Shown piece by piece: positions 45,184 through 54,767 of a stretch of 64,000 nucleotides of DNA. The notes under the pieces are model-generated. The model was not told the DNA's origin and did no database searches. It saw only the letters and a program-made list of their open reading frames with translations. Location of the stretch: positions 224 to 64,223 of the forward strand of contig PLTF01000019.1 of the NCBI GenBank assembly GCA_003164335.1. Reading direction: 5' to 3'. How positions within the stretch are numbered: position 1 is the stretch's first letter; each line of letters starts with the position of its first letter. Source of the stretch: Fibrobacterota bacterium. GTDB lineage: Bacteria > Fibrobacterota > Chitinivibrionia > Chitinivibrionales > Chitinispirillaceae. The translations under genes and the position numbers were made by a program.

Positions 45184-47178
45184 TTATCTTGCCAGCCGTT
45201 CGTGCGCCATGACCACCCCATTTTTTTCCCGGTAGCGGCAGATCACCGTTTCTGCAGGTTCGAAAATTGTCCGCGATGCCTTGCAGATGCGCATAGCGAC
45301 TACCGGAATCAGTTGGTGTTTGATCGCGATGAAGCATTGATCGGAAGAGGCGAACATCGCGTATTTTTCGAGAAACGGCAATTTTTTCATGAGTTCGCCC
45401 TGTTCCTGTGACACTTTTTTTAACTCAAGGAGAAGGGTCCTGATAAGTTCCTTGTTCGTGCTTTTGCGCATCTGTTCCGCTGCGTCGCTGCCCGTGAGGT
45501 CGATACCGATCGTTTTCCGCAAGCGGACAGCTGTTTTATTCAACGCAGCGATCCGTGTCTGCGTTGCAGCGATAAGTTCAAGAGTCGCAGGATTGATCCC
45601 GCAAGTAAGATTCGTCGTCACCGCATCGCTTCCCGCGGAAGCAAGTTCCATGCTGCGCATGGCCACGGTGGTCCCGCCGATAACGCATCCCTTTGCATTG
45701 CCGGTAAGACCGGCGCCCTTTACGACGAGAGCATCTCCACACACCACCTGCGCGTTATAAATGAAGCCATTCACCTTAAGGTTGCCGTCGATTTGAATGC
45801 GACCGCCCTGAATAAAGCCGATCTCCGCGTTTCCACGCACAATAATATCGGTCTGTTCGCCAAAGACTCCTCCGCGCACGACCATATGCCCGGTACACTT
45901 GACTACAGCACCATTTTCGATGCCGCCATGCACCGTCAGATCTCCGCCGCATTCTACAATAAATCCCGATTCGATACTGCCGTTGGCAACGATGCTCTTG
46001 CCCGAACGGAGATTGCCGGTTTCCAGGCCGATATTGCCGGAAACGTGCAGGACTTCGCATATTGCGGCACCGGAGGACGAGAGCCGCAAAGCTCCCGATT
46101 TACCGGCAACATAACGGTGTTTCCCGTTTTCGCATATATCAATAATATTTTCACCGGCCTTGAACGGCACGTCGTTCCCCGGCAACCCCGGAATCGGTTC
46201 ACCAAGCGCCGTTTCTCCCGGCGCTCCCGGTTGCGGATCGATTTTTTCTGCGATGAGCGTTCCTTCACGTATCTCCAGGTAGTCCGAAGATTCGCGAATG
46301 TCGATGCGTCCGAAAGCATCTTCCGAAATATTCGGTTGCAACGCAGGGGAGAACCTCAGGACCGCGTCGTTCCCCGGAACAGGAGAGAATCCCTGCCGGA
46401 ACATGATCATCTGTGATTTTCCGGAGGCAAGGAGCCTTGACAGTGCCTCGCGTTCGATGGGGATTTCGCCGTCCGGTGCCGCTGCCCGGCGGTGTCCCGT
46501 TGCGACAAGTTCGTCGAGTAAGGCTGCGCGGCCATGGCACAAGGGGAGCTGGAGAAAAAAGAGAGTCATCCGATCGGTGCTGAGCATGAATGGCGAGACG
46601 ATATCGATCTCGCCATCCCGATTCATCTGCACGTAGCCGGACCGTATCGCCCGGTACTCGATTTTCTTATGGTCAGCTGTTACGGCAAGGGCTGGGCTGT
46701 GACGGAGCGGCGGTCGGCGACCGGGGATGAGCGGTCGGGGACTTCCGTAGATATCAATCGAATCGCCGTCGTTTCGGAAAGTCCAGAAGCACTCGTCCTG
46801 TTTAAGAAATCGTGCCATGACCGGCGTGATTATATCCTCGTGACGGCGGAGGCAATCGAGTGTTTCCGCAACCGGCCCGAGCGATTCGGCAATGCGGCGG
46901 ACGTCGGCATCGTCCACTGCCGTTTCATCATCGAAGTAGAACATCCGGTAGCGCATTTCCGGTGCCGCAACTGCCGGAATGTCAACCCTCACTCGTCCGT
47001 CGCGCGCAGCCTCCGCCAGTGCGCCGCGTATTGCGGTCCAGTCGATACCGGCAATGATATCGTTACGTGCCAGGCACTCCTGTATATCCGCCTCGGTGAC
47101 GTTACGGTCCAGGAGCGTGAGGATTGCACTGCTGCCGTCTGCACGTGGGGAAATCTTCAACCTGGGGGAAGGAGGCAT
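45184..47178 (-). CDS. FapA family (DUF342) protein
   Basis: 664 residues. The N-terminal region (about 1-260) includes an ordered domain with NRDGEIDIVSPF; the DUF342 core follows (about 260-530: GTLIAEKIDPQPGAPGETA, GEPIPGLPGNDVPFKAGENI, then a right-handed beta-helix of short GSIESG, GGIENG, GGVFGE repeats), then a C-terminal coiled coil. FapA proteins are cytoplasmic polymer-like factors tied to motility, surface or signalling systems. The start overlaps the upstream response regulator stop (TAATG), so it is translationally coupled as the last gene of a four-gene signalling operon. Confidence 0.87.
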   Translation of the reverse strand: MPPSPRLKISPRADGSSAILTLLDRNVTEADIQECLARNDIIAGIDWTAIRGALAEAARDGRVRVDIPAVAAPEMRYRMFYFDDETAVDDADVRRIAESLGPVAETLDCLRRHEDIITPVMARFLKQDECFWTFRNDGDSIDIYGSPRPLIPGRRPPLRHSPALAVTADHKKIEYRAIRSGYVQMNRDGEIDIVSPFMLSTDRMTLFFLQLPLCHGRAALLDELVATGHRRAAAPDGEIPIEREALSRLLASGKSQMIMFRQGFSPVPGNDAVLRFSPALQPNISEDAFGRIDIRESSDYLEIREGTLIAEKIDPQPGAPGETALGEPIPGLPGNDVPFKAGENIIDICENGKHRYVAGKSGALRLSSSGAAICEVLHVSGNIGLETGNLRSGKSIVANGSIESGFIVECGGDLTVHGGIENGAVVKCTGHMVVRGGVFGEQTDIIVRGNAEIGFIQGGRIQIDGNLKVNGFIYNAQVVCGDALVVKGAGLTGNAKGCVIGGTTVAMRSMELASAGSDAVTTNLTCGINPATLELIAATQTRIAALNKTAVRLRKTIGIDLTGSDAAEQMRKSTNKELIRTLLLELKKVSQEQGELMKKLPFLEKYAMFASSDQCFIAIKHQLIPVVAMRICKASRTIFEPAETVICRYREKNGVVMAHERLAR

Positions 47179-48089
47179 TAGAACTCTCCCACGAGCCGAT
47201 CGATTCTTTCCGACAGATCGGGAATCTCCTGCATATTCCGCGCCTGCAGAAGACAGATAGCCGCCGCGGAGATGAATCCGCCGAGCGATTCGCCGAGCGG
47301 CGGGACGTTGTCAGCGGGCATGGTGCGAACAATAAGCGATCCAAGCACATTGTTCCCCATGACAAGAGGCACCGCGCGGGCGGCAGTGTCGGCAACTTCA
47401 CGACGTTCTTGAGCAGTCCGCGCGCCGAGATCGCGTTCTTCCTGCAATGGCTGCACTTCGGTGTCGGAAAACCACCGTGCAAGAAAAGGGACTTCGATAA
47501 AAATCGGCGAAGCGCCGAGTTCGACGGCTGCCGCCCGGCAAATGCGTTCGAGGATGGCCTGTATATCCGCATCTTCGGCCAGCATCTGGAGAATTGCATT
47601 CTTTTCCTGAAGTTGTCGCGTGCGTTCCCTGACTTTTTCCTCAAGAACGACGTTGATCTCTTCAAGTTGACGGTTCTTGATTTCGAGTACCGCAAGCAGC
47701 TCTTTTTTGGATTCGCGGAATTCGAATATTTCAAGCGCGTTATTCACTGCCAGGCGCAGTTCCTCCTTCTGCCACGGTTTTGCGATATATCGCCAGACAT
47801 GGCCTTCGTTGATCGCCTGCATGATTTTTTCTATATCGGAGTAGGCCGAAAGCATCAGATAGACGGCATCAGGAAGGATTTTCCGGGCTTCGGTGAGAAA
47901 ACCGATCCCATCAATGCCCGGCATGCGCATATCGGAGACGATGACGCTGGGAGCGAGACCGCTCAACTGCCGGAGCGCATCTGCGGCGCTTGTCGCTGTG
48001 ACCACAGTGTAAAGCTCCCGATGGAGGGAGCGGCGAATCGAATCCAGCACCATCGGTTCATCATCGACAAAGAGAACGGTATGTTCCAT
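47178..48089 (-). CDS. Response regulator with GAF-like output region
   Basis: 303 residues from the ATG at 48089, which has GGGAGGA upstream. Receiver domain 1-120: acidic pair DDE, phospho-acceptor D in SDMRMPGIDG, T/S in MLSAYSD, K in AKPWQKEEL. Then a coiled coil (about 125-165) and a GAF-like region (about 165-300: AILERICRAAAVELGASPIF ... GNNVLGSLIVR). It has no DNA-binding or HD-GYP domain, so output is probably protein-protein. It is coupled to the FapA gene and preceded by the HDOD response regulator. Confidence 0.85.
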   Translation of the reverse strand: MEHTVLFVDDEPMVLDSIRRSLHRELYTVVTATSAADALRQLSGLAPSVIVSDMRMPGIDGIGFLTEARKILPDAVYLMLSAYSDIEKIMQAINEGHVWRYIAKPWQKEELRLAVNNALEIFEFRESKKELLAVLEIKNRQLEEINVVLEEKVRERTRQLQEKNAILQMLAEDADIQAILERICRAAAVELGASPIFIEVPFLARWFSDTEVQPLQEERDLGARTAQERREVADTAARAVPLVMGNNVLGSLIVRTMPADNVPPLGESLGGFISAAAICLLQARNMQEIPDLSERIDRLVGEF

Positions 48090-48126
48090 GACTAATCCTC
48101 CCGGGGTCATCAATTTATCATGTAAA

Positions 48127-49314
48127 TTAACCGACGCTGATCATCAGCTCCTGCATGATTTCCTCCGTCCGCATCCGGTCGGCCGGGAGACGTGAAAACA
48201 CTTCTTCCCGGATCGGACATGGATATTTGACGCTGTGTATGGCATTCCAGGTGAAAGCGTCGGCAATATGGACAAGTGCACAGAGTTGGGGCTCCGTAAC
48301 CGCATCGTTGAGCGGATCATGGTGATAAAGACAAGTTTCGACGATGCCGTGCGGAAGATTCCATAGGTCAAGGAGGCATGCGCCAAGGCTGCTGTGCGAC
48401 ACGCCGATTGCCGTGACCTCGGCGGATTCCGGGCTGATGGCGTGGTCATCGGGCTGCGCATGCATGATCGCCTGGTATTGGGAAGGAAAGTATTTCAGCA
48501 TGAGCAGGAAACCGGTATCATGCAGCAATCCGGCGCATGAGTACTCGCCCGGGACGGCTTTGCGGTTAAGACGTTGATACAAACCGTGGAAAAGCCGGTT
48601 GGTCATGTTTGCATGTTCGAGCAGGAAGACGACTTCCTGACGGTTGGAGGGCGTGGTCAGAAAGGAACGGAAAATCTCGGTGCTGAGAATGAGATTTTTC
48701 AGGGTTTCCAGGCCAAGGAATACGACCGCCTGGATAATGGTACCAATGGTGGCACCATAAAAGGAGGAGTTGGCAAGCTGGAGAATCTTTGCCGCATATT
48801 CCGGATTCCGGGTGATTAATCCGGCGACCTCTTCCATCGAGCAATTCCGGCGGATAAGAGCGACCAGTTTATCGTATACCGAAGGAAGTACGGGCATGAC
48901 GTCCATTTTTTCGATTACGCTGAGCAGCTGCATATTGTGAAGCCGGTCGCAGGTACTGAAGAGCCGGCCAATGCGTGATTTCAGCATTGCATTGTCGATT
49001 GGTTTGTCAAGGTACGCACGGGCCGCACCATCCGCGACGGCCTTGATGACGATCTCCCGTTCGGCATACGCGCTCAGCATGACCCGGATTATCTTAGGGT
49101 ATCTTTTTTTTACCGCAAGCAGCAGTTCATATCCGTTCATGCCGGGCATGCGCATATCGCTCATGATCATGTCGATCGGCTCGTGCTCCATAATAGCAAG
49201 CGCCTCGTCACCGCTGCCTGCGGTATGGATTATGTAGCCGCTGCTCCGCAGCGTCCTGCCGAGCCACCGGATCATACTTTCCTCATCATCGACGACCAGT
49301 ATGCGTTTTGTCAT
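48127..49314 (-). CDS. Response regulator with HDOD domain
   Basis: 395 residues. Receiver 1-120 (VVDDEESMI, SDMRMPGMNGYELL, MLSAYAE, DKPID), then an HDOD domain about 135-330 (LPSVYDKLVALI, NPEYAAKILQLANSSFYG, VFLGLETLKNLIL, GLLHDTGFLLML, HSSLGACLLDLWNLP). HDOD domains resemble HD phosphohydrolases without catalytic certainty and often relay signals to c-di-GMP or motility systems. It overlaps the histidine kinase stop by four bases. Confidence 0.93.
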   Translation of the reverse strand: MTKRILVVDDEESMIRWLGRTLRSSGYIIHTAGSGDEALAIMEHEPIDMIMSDMRMPGMNGYELLLAVKKRYPKIIRVMLSAYAEREIVIKAVADGAARAYLDKPIDNAMLKSRIGRLFSTCDRLHNMQLLSVIEKMDVMPVLPSVYDKLVALIRRNCSMEEVAGLITRNPEYAAKILQLANSSFYGATIGTIIQAVVFLGLETLKNLILSTEIFRSFLTTPSNRQEVVFLLEHANMTNRLFHGLYQRLNRKAVPGEYSCAGLLHDTGFLLMLKYFPSQYQAIMHAQPDDHAISPESAEVTAIGVSHSSLGACLLDLWNLPHGIVETCLYHHDPLNDAVTEPQLCALVHIADAFTWNAIHSVKYPCPIREEVFSRLPADRMRTEEIMQELMISVG

Positions 49315-50855
49315 GCGACGGCTTTCCGTTCTCTGGGTAATTTAATGGTAAAACGCGTTCCCTTTCCCGGTTCACTTTCAACGATGATCTCACCCCGATG
49401 CCTGTTGACAATGATATCCCAGGAGATATTGAGCCCGAGCCCGGTCCCCTTGCCGATCGGCTTTGTTGTAAAGAAAGGCTCGAAAATTTTCTTCCGCACC
49501 TGTGCAGGCATCCCCGGCCCGTCATCGGCGATCGAACAATACGCCGAGGCATCGTCTTCCCAGGTGGAAATCGTGATAAGTCCGCGGTCGCTGCGTCCCT
49601 GTTCCCGGATGGCCTGGGCGGCGTTGACCAGTATGTTGAGAAATACCTGGTTGATCTCGCCGCTTCTGCAGCGGATATGGCTGATTCCGCCGAATGCCAG
49701 TTTGACATCGGCATGGTACTTTATTTCATTGTTGGCGACCATGAGCGTGCTTTTCAGATTTTCTTCGAGATCCGCCTCAATCAGGTCGTTCGTCTGTCCG
49801 GTCCGGGAAAACCCCTTCAGATTGGCCACAATCTCGGCCACCCGATTGAGTCCCTTGATATTGTCGGTCAACAGGCCGTCGACGTCGTTGAGAATATAGT
49901 CGAAATCGAGATCATGCTTTGCAGAGGCGATCTCTTCGGGAGGCCTTCCGCAATTGTAAAGCGAAAGTATTTTCTTGATAGTGGCGAAGTATTCATTGAG
50001 CGCCTCCGTATTGCCGAGAATATAGGCGACCGGGTTGTTGATTTCGTGTGCAACGCCGGCAGCCAGCTGACCTATGCCGGCAAGTTTTTCCGATTGCATG
50101 AGCAGTGAATGCGCTTCCTGCAGCTGCATTTCAGCCTCCATGCGCCAGGTAATGTCCTCGGCGATGACGATGATTCGCCCTCCTTCGCTCGAAGAGAGCA
50201 TGCTGATGCGCAGATGCATCCATCCAGGTTTCCCGTTAATTATGGTCCGAAACTCTCCGGAGAACTTCGAGAACTGCTCCCGTGTCGTTTTCCAGATGTT
50301 CCGCATCCGCCCAACATCATCCGGGTGCACCCAGCGTTCCCAGCACTCCCACTCTTTTCCACCGTTGTCGTTTTTTAAAAATGCGAAGAGCTGGTCCCAG
50401 TGCGCATTGGCAAAAACGACCGGGCCATCGAGTACCTTGAGCAGCACGCCGAGGGGCAGCGCGTTACTGAGAAAAAGGAGATCGGCTTCGCTGCGCGACA
50501 GCTCTTCGATCCTTTGCCGCATATCCTTTTTTAACCGATCGTTCGACTCCGTGAAACGTTGTACCAGTGTCCGGAATGTTTCGAGAGCATCGATATCGTC
50601 GGCACTTTTTATGGCAGCGGGCTTGTCGATAATGTCTTCAGCGGTCTTGCGGATGGCGGCGCAGAGATCGTATTGCGATTTCAAAATGCGATGGTGCTCG
50701 AAGAGGAGCCATAGGACTGATGCGGCAAGTGCGGCGGTAACGATCGATCCGATCAGGGGGGCGGCTCGGAGAAACTGTACGGCCATGTTCAGCACAAGAA
50801 GCGCAAGGGTAATAATCGCCGGTGCAAAACGCTGAGGTTTGCAGTCCCGAAGCAT
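49311..50855 (-). CDS. Sensor histidine kinase with PAS domain
   Basis: 514 residues from the ATG at 50855 (GGAGGA six bases upstream). Two closely spaced N-terminal helices (about 13-30 and 35-53) with almost no periplasmic loop, a coiled linker, a PAS domain (about 130-245), then HisKA with phospho-His in AAGVAHEINNPVAYILGN, N box NAAQAIREQG, G1 DDGPGMP and G2 GTGLGLNIS. The short loop suggests sensing in the membrane or cytoplasm through PAS. First gene of the HK-HDOD-RR-FapA operon. Confidence 0.94.
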   Translation of the reverse strand: MLRDCKPQRFAPAIITLALLVLNMAVQFLRAAPLIGSIVTAALAASVLWLLFEHHRILKSQYDLCAAIRKTAEDIIDKPAAIKSADDIDALETFRTLVQRFTESNDRLKKDMRQRIEELSRSEADLLFLSNALPLGVLLKVLDGPVVFANAHWDQLFAFLKNDNGGKEWECWERWVHPDDVGRMRNIWKTTREQFSKFSGEFRTIINGKPGWMHLRISMLSSSEGGRIIVIAEDITWRMEAEMQLQEAHSLLMQSEKLAGIGQLAAGVAHEINNPVAYILGNTEALNEYFATIKKILSLYNCGRPPEEIASAKHDLDFDYILNDVDGLLTDNIKGLNRVAEIVANLKGFSRTGQTNDLIEADLEENLKSTLMVANNEIKYHADVKLAFGGISHIRCRSGEINQVFLNILVNAAQAIREQGRSDRGLITISTWEDDASAYCSIADDGPGMPAQVRKKIFEPFFTTKPIGKGTGLGLNISWDIIVNRHRGEIIVESEPGKGTRFTIKLPRERKAVA

Positions 50856-51185
50856 AAACAATCCTCCCGGTTTCAGGGGTCACCTTCGCGTCGTTATGAA
50901 GACACTCTGATATCTTATCATATAATGGTATCATAAAAACCGCTTCCGCTCCAGATAATCCGGGCCGTTCGATCCGGTATTCCTGCTTCCTGAACGCGCC
51001 GGAAGCATTACCGGCCATAAACCGCGCGTTCCCGATCTTTCATGCCACATGCAGGAGATCCTCTGCCTGCAATAAGGTAGGGCTTTTTGCAATAAGCAAT
51101 GGTATAATCAGCATAATCCTCATCGTCGCCGTTGCTCCATTATGGATCATGAGGGGCATACCCAAATCTGCAAGGAGAGTCCGGC
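50856..51185. other. Divergent gap between the histidine kinase and V4R genes
   Basis: 330 bp. The plus strand has a TATAAT at 51103-51108 about 78 bp before the V4R start, without a good -35. TATCATA-type repeats sit near 50928-50944 close to the kinase start. No hairpin or small gene is clear. Confidence 0.4.
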
Positions 51186-51800
51186 ATGAAAGCCAGCGAT
51201 TTCAATCTCCAGAAAGATCTCATATTCGATGTCGCAAAGGGGATAACTTCTTTTCACGATGCTCGGCTCGCAATATTCGATGTCAATGCAATCGGGCTAT
51301 TGCGGCACAGTATCATCGAGGCGGTGGGCATAAAGAAAGCGCGCACCCTTTTTCTGGAATTCGGGTACCAGAACGGCTATGCGGATTTCATGCAGATGAA
51401 GATGAACTACACCTTCGATACGGAATTGGATCTTCTGGCGTCAGGTCCGGTAATCCATACCTGGGAGGGAATCGTTCAGGCAACGCCGCGGGAGCTTCAC
51501 TATGACCGGCAGACCGGGGAATTCTTCTTCACCGGCATGTGGTCCAACTCCTACGAGGCTCAGCAGCACCTCTGTTATTACGAGAACTCGACCGAGCCGG
51601 TATGCTGGTCGCTTATGGGGTATGCTTCCGGCTGGAGTACGGCTTTTTTCGGTTCGCCCCTCATCGCCATTGAGCCGGTATGCATCGGCAAGGGCGATGA
51701 TCACTGCGAATGGAAAATACAGCCACCGGATAAATGGGGCGCCGAAGCGCAACTGTATATTGAGGCATACAAGACTTTTCAGGGAGGGCACAATGGCTGA
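51186..51800 (+). CDS. Stand-alone XylR-N/V4R-domain sensor protein
   Basis: 204 residues. An N-terminal XylR_N-like region (about 10-110: LIFDVAKGITSFHDARLAIFD, RTLFLEFGYQNGYADF) is followed by a V4R domain (about 115-190) with the zinc-type Cys/His set: C in EPVCWSLMGYASGWSTAFFG, C in EPVCIGKGDDHCEWKI. In XylR/DmpR this module binds aromatic inducers and controls a sigma-54 ATPase; here it stands alone without AAA+ or DNA-binding domain. SD AAGGAG. The next small gene overlaps its stop by eight bases. Confidence 0.82.
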   Translation: MKASDFNLQKDLIFDVAKGITSFHDARLAIFDVNAIGLLRHSIIEAVGIKKARTLFLEFGYQNGYADFMQMKMNYTFDTELDLLASGPVIHTWEGIVQATPRELHYDRQTGEFFFTGMWSNSYEAQQHLCYYENSTEPVCWSLMGYASGWSTAFFGSPLIAIEPVCIGKGDDHCEWKIQPPDKWGAEAQLYIEAYKTFQGGHNG

Positions 51801-51984
51801 AAAGTTGCTGAAGTACTATAAGTACATGAAAGAATGCCAAGGGACAACCGGGCTTATCTCCCTTGCCATGCAAACCAAGGTACCCTCCACGAAAGCGGCA
51901 ATGGAACCGGACAGTCCCGAAAATCTTCTTCTTTTTCAGAAAATGGTGGAACTGCTGACGGGAAAAGCGGCCCCGAAATACTAA
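51793..51984 (+). CDS. 63-residue protein overlapping the V4R gene
   Basis: Starts at 51793 with AGGGAGGG upstream and overlaps the V4R stop by eight bases, so the two are translationally coupled. The protein (MAEKLLKYYKYMKEC...) looks largely helical, with one Cys, a ScaffoldSTKAAMEPDSPEN-like polar middle (KVPSTKAAMEPDSPEN) and an amphipathic C-terminal helix. No family is recognised. It is likely a partner or regulator of the V4R sensor (context only). Confidence 0.7.
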   Translation: MAEKLLKYYKYMKECQGTTGLISLAMQTKVPSTKAAMEPDSPENLLLFQKMVELLTGKAAPKY

Positions 51985-52362
51985 TATGCAGGATTTTTTG
52001 CCGCAGGCCTGCCGAGCCGAAGCATAGTATGTGCGAAGGCCACTCCGAAGAATCCCGAAGGGCGCGAGGCTCGATGCCGAATGCGCACGCAGGAACAGGG
52101 GCGATTTACAAATATTTCCTCTCCTATAGAAGATGGCAGGCTGCTTCGGGGAGCTTCAATGGTTCCCCCACCGATGGACTTTGTGCTCGGTTCCCCCACC
52201 AAAGGCAGTGATAGTAAGCGATAAGCTCCCTCCTCCAATACTTCCCGGCAACTCCGGCAGGATATCCCCGAACATCGTAATTTCCTTTTTATCCCTTTGG
52301 ATATATATTTTATCTTCTACTTTTATCCGCCGGTCGACCGTATTTAAGAGAGGAGTTCTGCC
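51985..52362. other. 378-bp gap with composite repeats before the aminopeptidase
   Basis: Holds copy 3 of the dispersed repeat and two direct GGTTCCCCCACC motifs (52162-52173, 52190-52201) that match the arms of the 22820-23227 element. The last 140 bp are less GC-rich and hold the promoter. No small gene has a ribosome site. Confidence 0.6.
52087..52160 (+). repeat. Dispersed intergenic palindromic repeat, copy 3
   Basis: Contains TTTACAAATATTTCCTCTCC, nearly as in copy 1, then TATAGAAGATGGCAGGCTGCTTCGGGGAGCTTCAATG. The hairpin is shortened compared with copy 1. It directly abuts a GGTTCCCCCACC motif. Confidence 0.75.
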
Positions 52363-53763
52363 ATGAGCGTAACCATAACCGTATCCAGGCATCATACGTT
52401 CCCTACCCGTATCGTTTTTCTGACAAAAGAGGAAGCCGCGAACATCCGGGATTTTTCGGGCGAGACGAACGAAATTTCGCTTGGATATGAGGACGATTCC
52501 ACGCTCATCACCGTCGGACTCGGCGAACAAAAATCGTGCACGCCGGATACGGTCCGGGCCGGGGCGGCGAACGCGATCCGCAGGGTGCATGACCTGAAGC
52601 GCACCGACGTCTCCGTCGTGCTTCCCGAGGGCAGTCCGGCGGGCGTTGGGACCTTCGCGGCGGTGATCGAGGGGACGCTGCTGGGGAACTACCGCTTCCT
52701 GAAATATAAGAGTGAGCCCCCGGTCATGCTGGAGAAAATAGAGTTCGTCGGCGAAAAGAGTGCCCTCGAAGAGCTCCGCAGGCTCGAAACGGTCTGCGCG
52801 GCAACGGACTATGCCCGCGATCTTGTCAATGAAAATGCCTCGACGATGACGCCCGCGCGCCTTGCCCAGGAAGCGACGGCGCTTGCGAAGGGCGGAAAGC
52901 TGAAGGTGACGGTCCTCGATGAAAAGGAGATTGCCGAGAAGGGACTGCACCTGCTCAAGGCTGTAGGCCAGGGCTCGGAAACCCCTCCGCGGCTGATAGT
53001 CATCGAGTATGCCGGCGACCGGGCGTCACCGGAGAAAACCGGCATTGTCGGCAAAGGGATCACCTTCGATTCGGGCGGCCAGAACCTGAAGCCGACCGGC
53101 CACATCGAAACCATGCGATGCGACATGGCGGGCGCCGCCGCGGTACTGGGCACCATGCGTACCCTGGCGGCAATCAAGGCGAAAGTCAACGTCGTGGGAG
53201 TCATTGCCGCGGCGCAAAACGCGATCGGGGAGCACGCCTACTTTCCCGGCGATATCTATTCCTCCTACGAGGGGAAAACCGTTGAGATCCTGTCGACCGA
53301 TGCCGAGGGGCGGCTGGTCCTGGCCGATGCCGTTTCCTGGTGCCGGAAGCACTATGCGCCCGGCCGCATCATCGATCTCGCCACCCTCACCGGCGGCATC
53401 CTGAGCGCCCTCGGGGATACGGTTGCCGGGCTTTTTTCGAACGACGACGCGCTCGCCGGAGAACTCTTTGCGGCGGGAGAAAAGACCGGGGAGCGCTTGT
53501 GGCGGTTCCCGCTCTACCGCGAATACCGCGAGTCGCTCAAGAGCGACATCGCGGACCTGCGCAATCTTTCGAAGCTCAAGAAAGGATACGCCAGTTCCAT
53601 TACCGGTGCCGCCTTTATCCAGGAGTTTACCGGCGACCTGCCGTGGGCGCATCTTGATATTGCAGGAACAGCCTGGAACGACGGGTCGGCGCGGGGAGAG
53701 GTGCCGGCCTTCGCTACCGGGTATGGTGTCCGGCTGCTGGTCGATTTCCTCACACGGGAATAG
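52363..53763 (+). CDS. pepA: Leucyl aminopeptidase (M17 family)
   Basis: Cytosolic di-zinc aminopeptidase, 466 residues. Catalytic domain about 155-460: VGKGITFDSGG with metal-binding K and D, MRCDMAGAAAV, and signature LSTDAEGRLVLADA, in which S replaces the usual N. The N-terminal domain (about 1-150) is shorter than in E. coli PepA. SD GAGGAG precedes the ATG. The GDPD gene follows after 10 bp, probably on the same transcript. Confidence 0.93.
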   Translation: MSVTITVSRHHTFPTRIVFLTKEEAANIRDFSGETNEISLGYEDDSTLITVGLGEQKSCTPDTVRAGAANAIRRVHDLKRTDVSVVLPEGSPAGVGTFAAVIEGTLLGNYRFLKYKSEPPVMLEKIEFVGEKSALEELRRLETVCAATDYARDLVNENASTMTPARLAQEATALAKGGKLKVTVLDEKEIAEKGLHLLKAVGQGSETPPRLIVIEYAGDRASPEKTGIVGKGITFDSGGQNLKPTGHIETMRCDMAGAAAVLGTMRTLAAIKAKVNVVGVIAAAQNAIGEHAYFPGDIYSSYEGKTVEILSTDAEGRLVLADAVSWCRKHYAPGRIIDLATLTGGILSALGDTVAGLFSNDDALAGELFAAGEKTGERLWRFPLYREYRESLKSDIADLRNLSKLKKGYASSITGAAFIQEFTGDLPWAHLDIAGTAWNDGSARGEVPAFATGYGVRLLVDFLTRE

Positions 53764-53773
53764 CTCTTAAGCC

Positions 53774-54472
53774 ATGGTTACTATCGTCGCTCACCGGGGC
53801 GCGCCGCAGCATGCCCGGGAAAACACGCTCGAATCGTTCACGGCCGCACTGGAAACGGGTGCGGACATGATCGAACTCGACGTAAGGAAAACAGCCGACA
53901 AGGTGCTCGTGACCTTTCACGACCCGTGGGTCTCGCGTTTTACCCGATTGCCCTTGGTGAAGGACTGCACCTACCCGGAGCTGCTGGCGCATACCGCAAA
54001 GAGAAAATTCACCGTACCGACGCTCGACCTGGTGTTTTCCGCACTTGCGGGGAAGACCATGCTCGATATCGAGCTCAAGGAGCCCGGCTGCGAGGAGGAG
54101 GTCATCCGGCTTGCGCGTGCCTGCTTTGCCGATGACAAGTTCATCATCACCTCGTTTGACCGCGGCATCATCGAATCCGCGATGGCCATTGACAAGAGCA
54201 TCATTACGGGGCTCATTCTCGCCGACGATGCCGATCCTCCGTCCGACCGCGACTCAATGCCCGAGATCCTCGCTCCCTCGCAAAAACTCTTCAACGACCG
54301 CCGGACGTATTTCGCGGAGATGAAAAAACGGGGCAGGAGAATCGCCGTCTGGACCGTCGACAGAAGAAGCGATATCATGGCGCTCCTCGTCGACCCGGTC
54401 GTGGATGCGATCATCACCAACCATCCCGACAAGGCTGTTGCCTTACGGAACCGCCTTTGCAACCGAGGCTGA
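53774..54472 (+). CDS. Glycerophosphodiester phosphodiesterase
   Basis: 232 residues. Hydrolyses glycerophosphodiesters to glycerol-3-phosphate and an alcohol. Catalytic motif HRGAPQHARENTLESF near 6-21, then GADMIELDVRKTAD and TFHDP (metal E, D and catalytic H). Later KTMLDIELKEPG and IAVWTVDR fit the TIM barrel. No signal peptide, so cytoplasmic. It lies 10 bp after pepA. A 295-bp gap to the next gene holds nothing that I can name. Confidence 0.93.
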   Translation: MVTIVAHRGAPQHARENTLESFTAALETGADMIELDVRKTADKVLVTFHDPWVSRFTRLPLVKDCTYPELLAHTAKRKFTVPTLDLVFSALAGKTMLDIELKEPGCEEEVIRLARACFADDKFIITSFDRGIIESAMAIDKSIITGLILADDADPPSDRDSMPEILAPSQKLFNDRRTYFAEMKKRGRRIAVWTVDRRSDIMALLVDPVVDAIITNHPDKAVALRNRLCNRG

Positions 54473-54767
54473 TTCCGTCGGCCGGGTTCGCGGCATAGAC
54501 GGCGAATTCCGTGATTCGGTTCGACCCGACATTCCCGAATCCGCGCTTCGCAGCCAAGGCCCGATGCGTGACATTTAAGCTTTCGCACTTCCGGCCTTCG
54601 ATGCAATCGCCGCAAAGAATGCACGCCGCGGTTGCAGCCCGCAGGCATGCCGGCGAAATAGGTTCCAATCCGGGAAGTTCGCCGGAAGCCTATAATGTAT
54701 TTTTTGCATACGCTGGTAAAATGGACCAGGAAACATCCGGAGCAACTTCCCTGCCCCCGTATCGTCT

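Noticed and set aside
47124-48095. 323-residue plus-strand frame
   Set aside because: Antisense to a response regulator with intact receiver residues; no domain of its own.
54473-54767. GGTTCGACCC-like string resembling a tRNA T-arm
   Set aside because: No acceptor, D or anticodon stems can be folded around it.
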